From Microbacterium sp. cf332 (lineage in GTDB: Bacteria > Actinomycetota > Actinomycetes > Actinomycetales > Microbacteriaceae): a stretch of 64,000 bases of DNA. Positions 62,122 through 64,000 of the stretch are shown here, piece by piece. The stretch covers positions 248,001 to 312,000 of the forward strand of contig NZ_FNKN01000001.1 in the NCBI RefSeq assembly GCF_900102175.1. The letters run 5' to 3'. Each line of letters begins with the position of its first letter. Within the stretch, counting starts at the first letter, position 1. Position numbers and translations under genes: made by a program. The notes under the pieces are model-generated. The model did no database searches. It was not told where the DNA came from and saw only the letters and a list, made by a program, of their open reading frames with translations.

Positions 62122-64000
62122 GTGATCACAGCAGACCCCGTCGTGCCCGCACGACGATCGTTGCGGACCTGGGTGGCGTCCGGCGCCGCCCTCGCACTGG
62201 CCGTCGGGGGTGCGAGCCTCGGCGCGACGCCCGCCGTCGCCGCCGTGTCGCCCGACGCGCCCGTCGTCATCGAAGAGATCTACGGCGGCGGCGGCAACAA
62301 CGGCGCGGCATACAACCGCGACTTCATCGAGCTCCGCAACGTGACGGATGCCGCGCTCTCGCTCGACGGGTGGAGCGTCCAGTACGCGTCGGCAACGGGC
62401 GCCTCATGGCAGGTGACCGAGCTCGCGGGAGCCACCGTCGCCCCCGGCGGCAGCCTGCTTATCGGGCAGGCCTTCGGCAACAACGCCGACCTGCCCGCCA
62501 TCGCGGCCGACGTCGAGGGCTCGATCGCGCTGAGCGGCACGCAGGGCAAGGTAGCCCTGGTGTCGTCCACCACCCCGCTCGACGGGGCGGCCGGACTCGC
62601 GCAGCGCGAGCCGGTCGTCGACTACGTGGGCTGGGGTGGGGCGACGGACTTCGCCGGCTCGGCCGCGGCGCCCGCCACCAGCAACGCGACGAGCATCGCC
62701 CGACAGGGGGCCGTCAACACCGGCGAGAACGGCGACGACTTCGTCGCCGGCGCGCCCACACCGACCGGGTCGGGGTCGACGCCGGAAGATCCGGGCGAAC
62801 CCGAGCAGCCGGGCGAGCCCGAAGAACCCGGCGAGCCGGAGCAGCCCGGCGACCCGGCCGTGGTCGCGATCTCCGAGATCCAAGGCACGGGCGGCGCCTC
62901 GCCGCTTGCAGGCCGGACAGTCGCGACCGAGGGCGTCGTCACCGCCCACTACCCGACCGGCGGTTACGACGGATACGTCATCCAGACCGGCGGCACGGGC
63001 GGCGCCCTCGATCTCGCGATGCACGAGGCGTCGGATGCGGTCTTCGTCTACTCCCCCGCCGGCGTCGGAGAGGTCGCGCTCGGTCAGACGGTCCGCGTGA
63101 CCGGCGTGGTCGGCGACTACTTCGGTCTCACCCAGATCACCGTCGACGCCGGGGCCGCCCAGCAGATCGCGGATGCCCCGGCGGTCGTGCCGGTGCCGCT
63201 CTCGTGGACCGAGGACATCGCCCGAGAATCGCTCCAGTCCATGCTCGTCGCCCCCCAGGGTGCCTACGTGATCGCCGACAACTACAACCTGAACCGCTAC
63301 GGCGAGCTCGTCCTCGCCGCCGGAGACGAGCCGCTCCGCCAGCCCACCGACGTCGCACCTCCCGGCTCCCCCGAGGCCGACGCCGTCGAGGCGGACAATG
63401 CCGCGCGCCGTGTCGTGCTCGACGATGGGTCATCGCGCAACCTGGGTCAGGCTGCGCTCACACCTCCCTACATCTCCACGACTGAGCCGGTTCGCGTGGG
63501 TGCGGGCGTCGCGTTCGATGAGCCCGTCGTCCTCGACTACCGCAACGACTCGTGGAAGTTCTCGCCCGTGCGCCACATCATCGGAGACGACGCGCGCGAC
63601 GACGGGATCAGCGTCGTGAACACCCGCACGGCCGAGCCCGCGGACGTAGGCGGCGACATCACGGTCGCGTCGTTCAATGTGCTCAACTACTTCACGACGC
63701 TCGGCGACTCCGATCCGTCGTGCGTGCCGTACACCGATCGCGAGGGCAACGGCACCAACGTCCAGGACGGCTGCGCGCAGCGCGGCGCCTGGGATGCGGC
63801 CTCCTTCGCCCGGCAGCAGAGCAAGATCGTCTCGGCGATCAACGCCCTCGACGCATCCGTCGTCGGCCTCATGGAGATCGAGGATTCCGCGAGCCTCGGC
63901 GAGCCCACCGACGAGGCCACCGCTTCACTGGTCGAGGCGTTGAACGCCGCGGCCGGGAGCGAACGGTGGGCCTTCGTGCCGTCGTCCGATGAGCTTCCGG
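62122..64000 (+). CDS. Secreted endonuclease/phosphatase-family nuclease (ExeM/NucH-like), 5' part
   Basis: 626 codons visible, and the end lies outside the window. A signal peptide (VASGAALALAVGGASLGATPAVAA) is followed by a lamin-tail domain (about 45-190, VVIEEIYGGGGNNGAAYNRDFIELRN), a Pro/Glu/Gly linker of EQPGEP-like repeats (about 222-245), an OB-like region and then the start of an exonuclease/endonuclease/phosphatase domain with ASFNVLNYFTT and VGLMEIED. It should be an extracellular DNase. The GTG at 62122 has GGGAG upstream. The 231-bp region before it is divergent with lepA, and holds an AT-rich segment near 62005-62025. Confidence 0.9.
   Translation, partial: MITADPVVPARRSLRTWVASGAALALAVGGASLGATPAVAAVSPDAPVVIEEIYGGGGNNGAAYNRDFIELRNVTDAALSLDGWSVQYASATGASWQVTELAGATVAPGGSLLIGQAFGNNADLPAIAADVEGSIALSGTQGKVALVSSTTPLDGAAGLAQREPVVDYVGWGGATDFAGSAAAPATSNATSIARQGAVNTGENGDDFVAGAPTPTGSGSTPEDPGEPEQPGEPEEPGEPEQPGDPAVVAISEIQGTGGASPLAGRTVATEGVVTAHYPTGGYDGYVIQTGGTGGALDLAMHEASDAVFVYSPAGVGEVALGQTVRVTGVVGDYFGLTQITVDAGAAQQIADAPAVVPVPLSWTEDIARESLQSMLVAPQGAYVIADNYNLNRYGELVLAAGDEPLRQPTDVAPPGSPEADAVEADNAARRVVLDDGSSRNLGQAALTPPYISTTEPVRVGAGVAFDEPVVLDYRNDSWKFSPVRHIIGDDARDDGISVVNTRTAEPADVGGDITVASFNVLNYFTTLGDSDPSCVPYTDREGNGTNVQDGCAQRGAWDAASFARQQSKIVSAINALDASVVGLMEIEDSASLGEPTDEATASLVEALNAAAGSERWAFVPSSDELP

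Overview
The window is 64 kb of high-GC chromosomal DNA from an actinobacterium, most probably a Microbacterium or a close relative in the Microbacteriaceae. The evidence is RbpA, PafB/PafC, HelY, a proofreading-deficient PolA, many GTG starts, and gene orders (trmI-FKBP-pafBC-tatAC-helY and lepA-hemW-hrcA-dnaJ-rsmE-HIT-phoH-ybeY-CBS protein-era) that match actinobacterial chromosomes. Coding density is very high. No gap between genes exceeds about 300 bases, and I see no insertion sequence, prophage, CRISPR array or rRNA operon.

Layout. 1-9.4 kb: the end of gltB, then gltD, pyk, a small membrane protein, tRNA-Leu(CAA), an ANTAR response regulator, a thioesterase, polA and a DUF885 peptidase-like protein. 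9.4-14.4 kb: a flavin oxidoreductase, two MFS transporters, an SGNH hydrolase and a DUF6458 membrane protein. 14.5-20.3 kb: amylosucrase, a PadR regulator coupled to a PspC-domain membrane protein, a PAP2 phosphatase, an AEC transporter and an HdeD-like protein. 20.3-25.9 kb: an S9 peptidase coupled to an atypical SDR, an NfeD/SPFH/glycerophosphodiesterase operon, and rbpA. 25.9-35.8 kb, all minus strand: lnt, helY, tatC, tatA, pafC, pafB, an FKBP lipoprotein, trmI and a HAD phosphatase. 36-47 kb: PAC2 protein, uppP, an M20 peptidase, tRNA-Leu(GAG), a helicase, a second SGNH hydrolase, an SpoU methyltransferase, a sirtuin, a histidine phosphatase, an Lrp regulator, an EamA exporter, a CGNR protein and an alpha/beta hydrolase. 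47.4-64 kb: a DnaQ-like exonuclease, leuA with a leucine-rich leader peptide, a lipoprotein, then a long minus-strand block from era to lepA, and a secreted nuclease that runs off the window.

How the genes are expressed. About twenty genes have a TAnnnT hexamer exactly 6 or 7 nt before the start codon, the signature of leaderless transcripts. In three cases the TAG of that hexamer is also the stop codon of the upstream gene. Within operons, genes are joined by 4-bp ATGA/GTGA overlaps. Recognisable control sites are a CIRCE element before hrcA, a palindrome over the PadR promoter, a sigma-R-like promoter before rbpA, and a leaderless 17-codon leader with four consecutive Leu codons before leuA.

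Most notable points: the leuA leader peptide; the absence of the Pup-proteasome genes from the place where they usually sit (trmI and FKBP are 9 bp apart); a well-conserved amylosucrase preceded by an overlapping mini-ORF; the PadR/PspC autoregulatory unit; and an SDR without the canonical YxxxK spacing, coupled to an S9 peptidase. Most of the window is ordinary core genome. I did not find a wholly new multi-gene system that I could defend.
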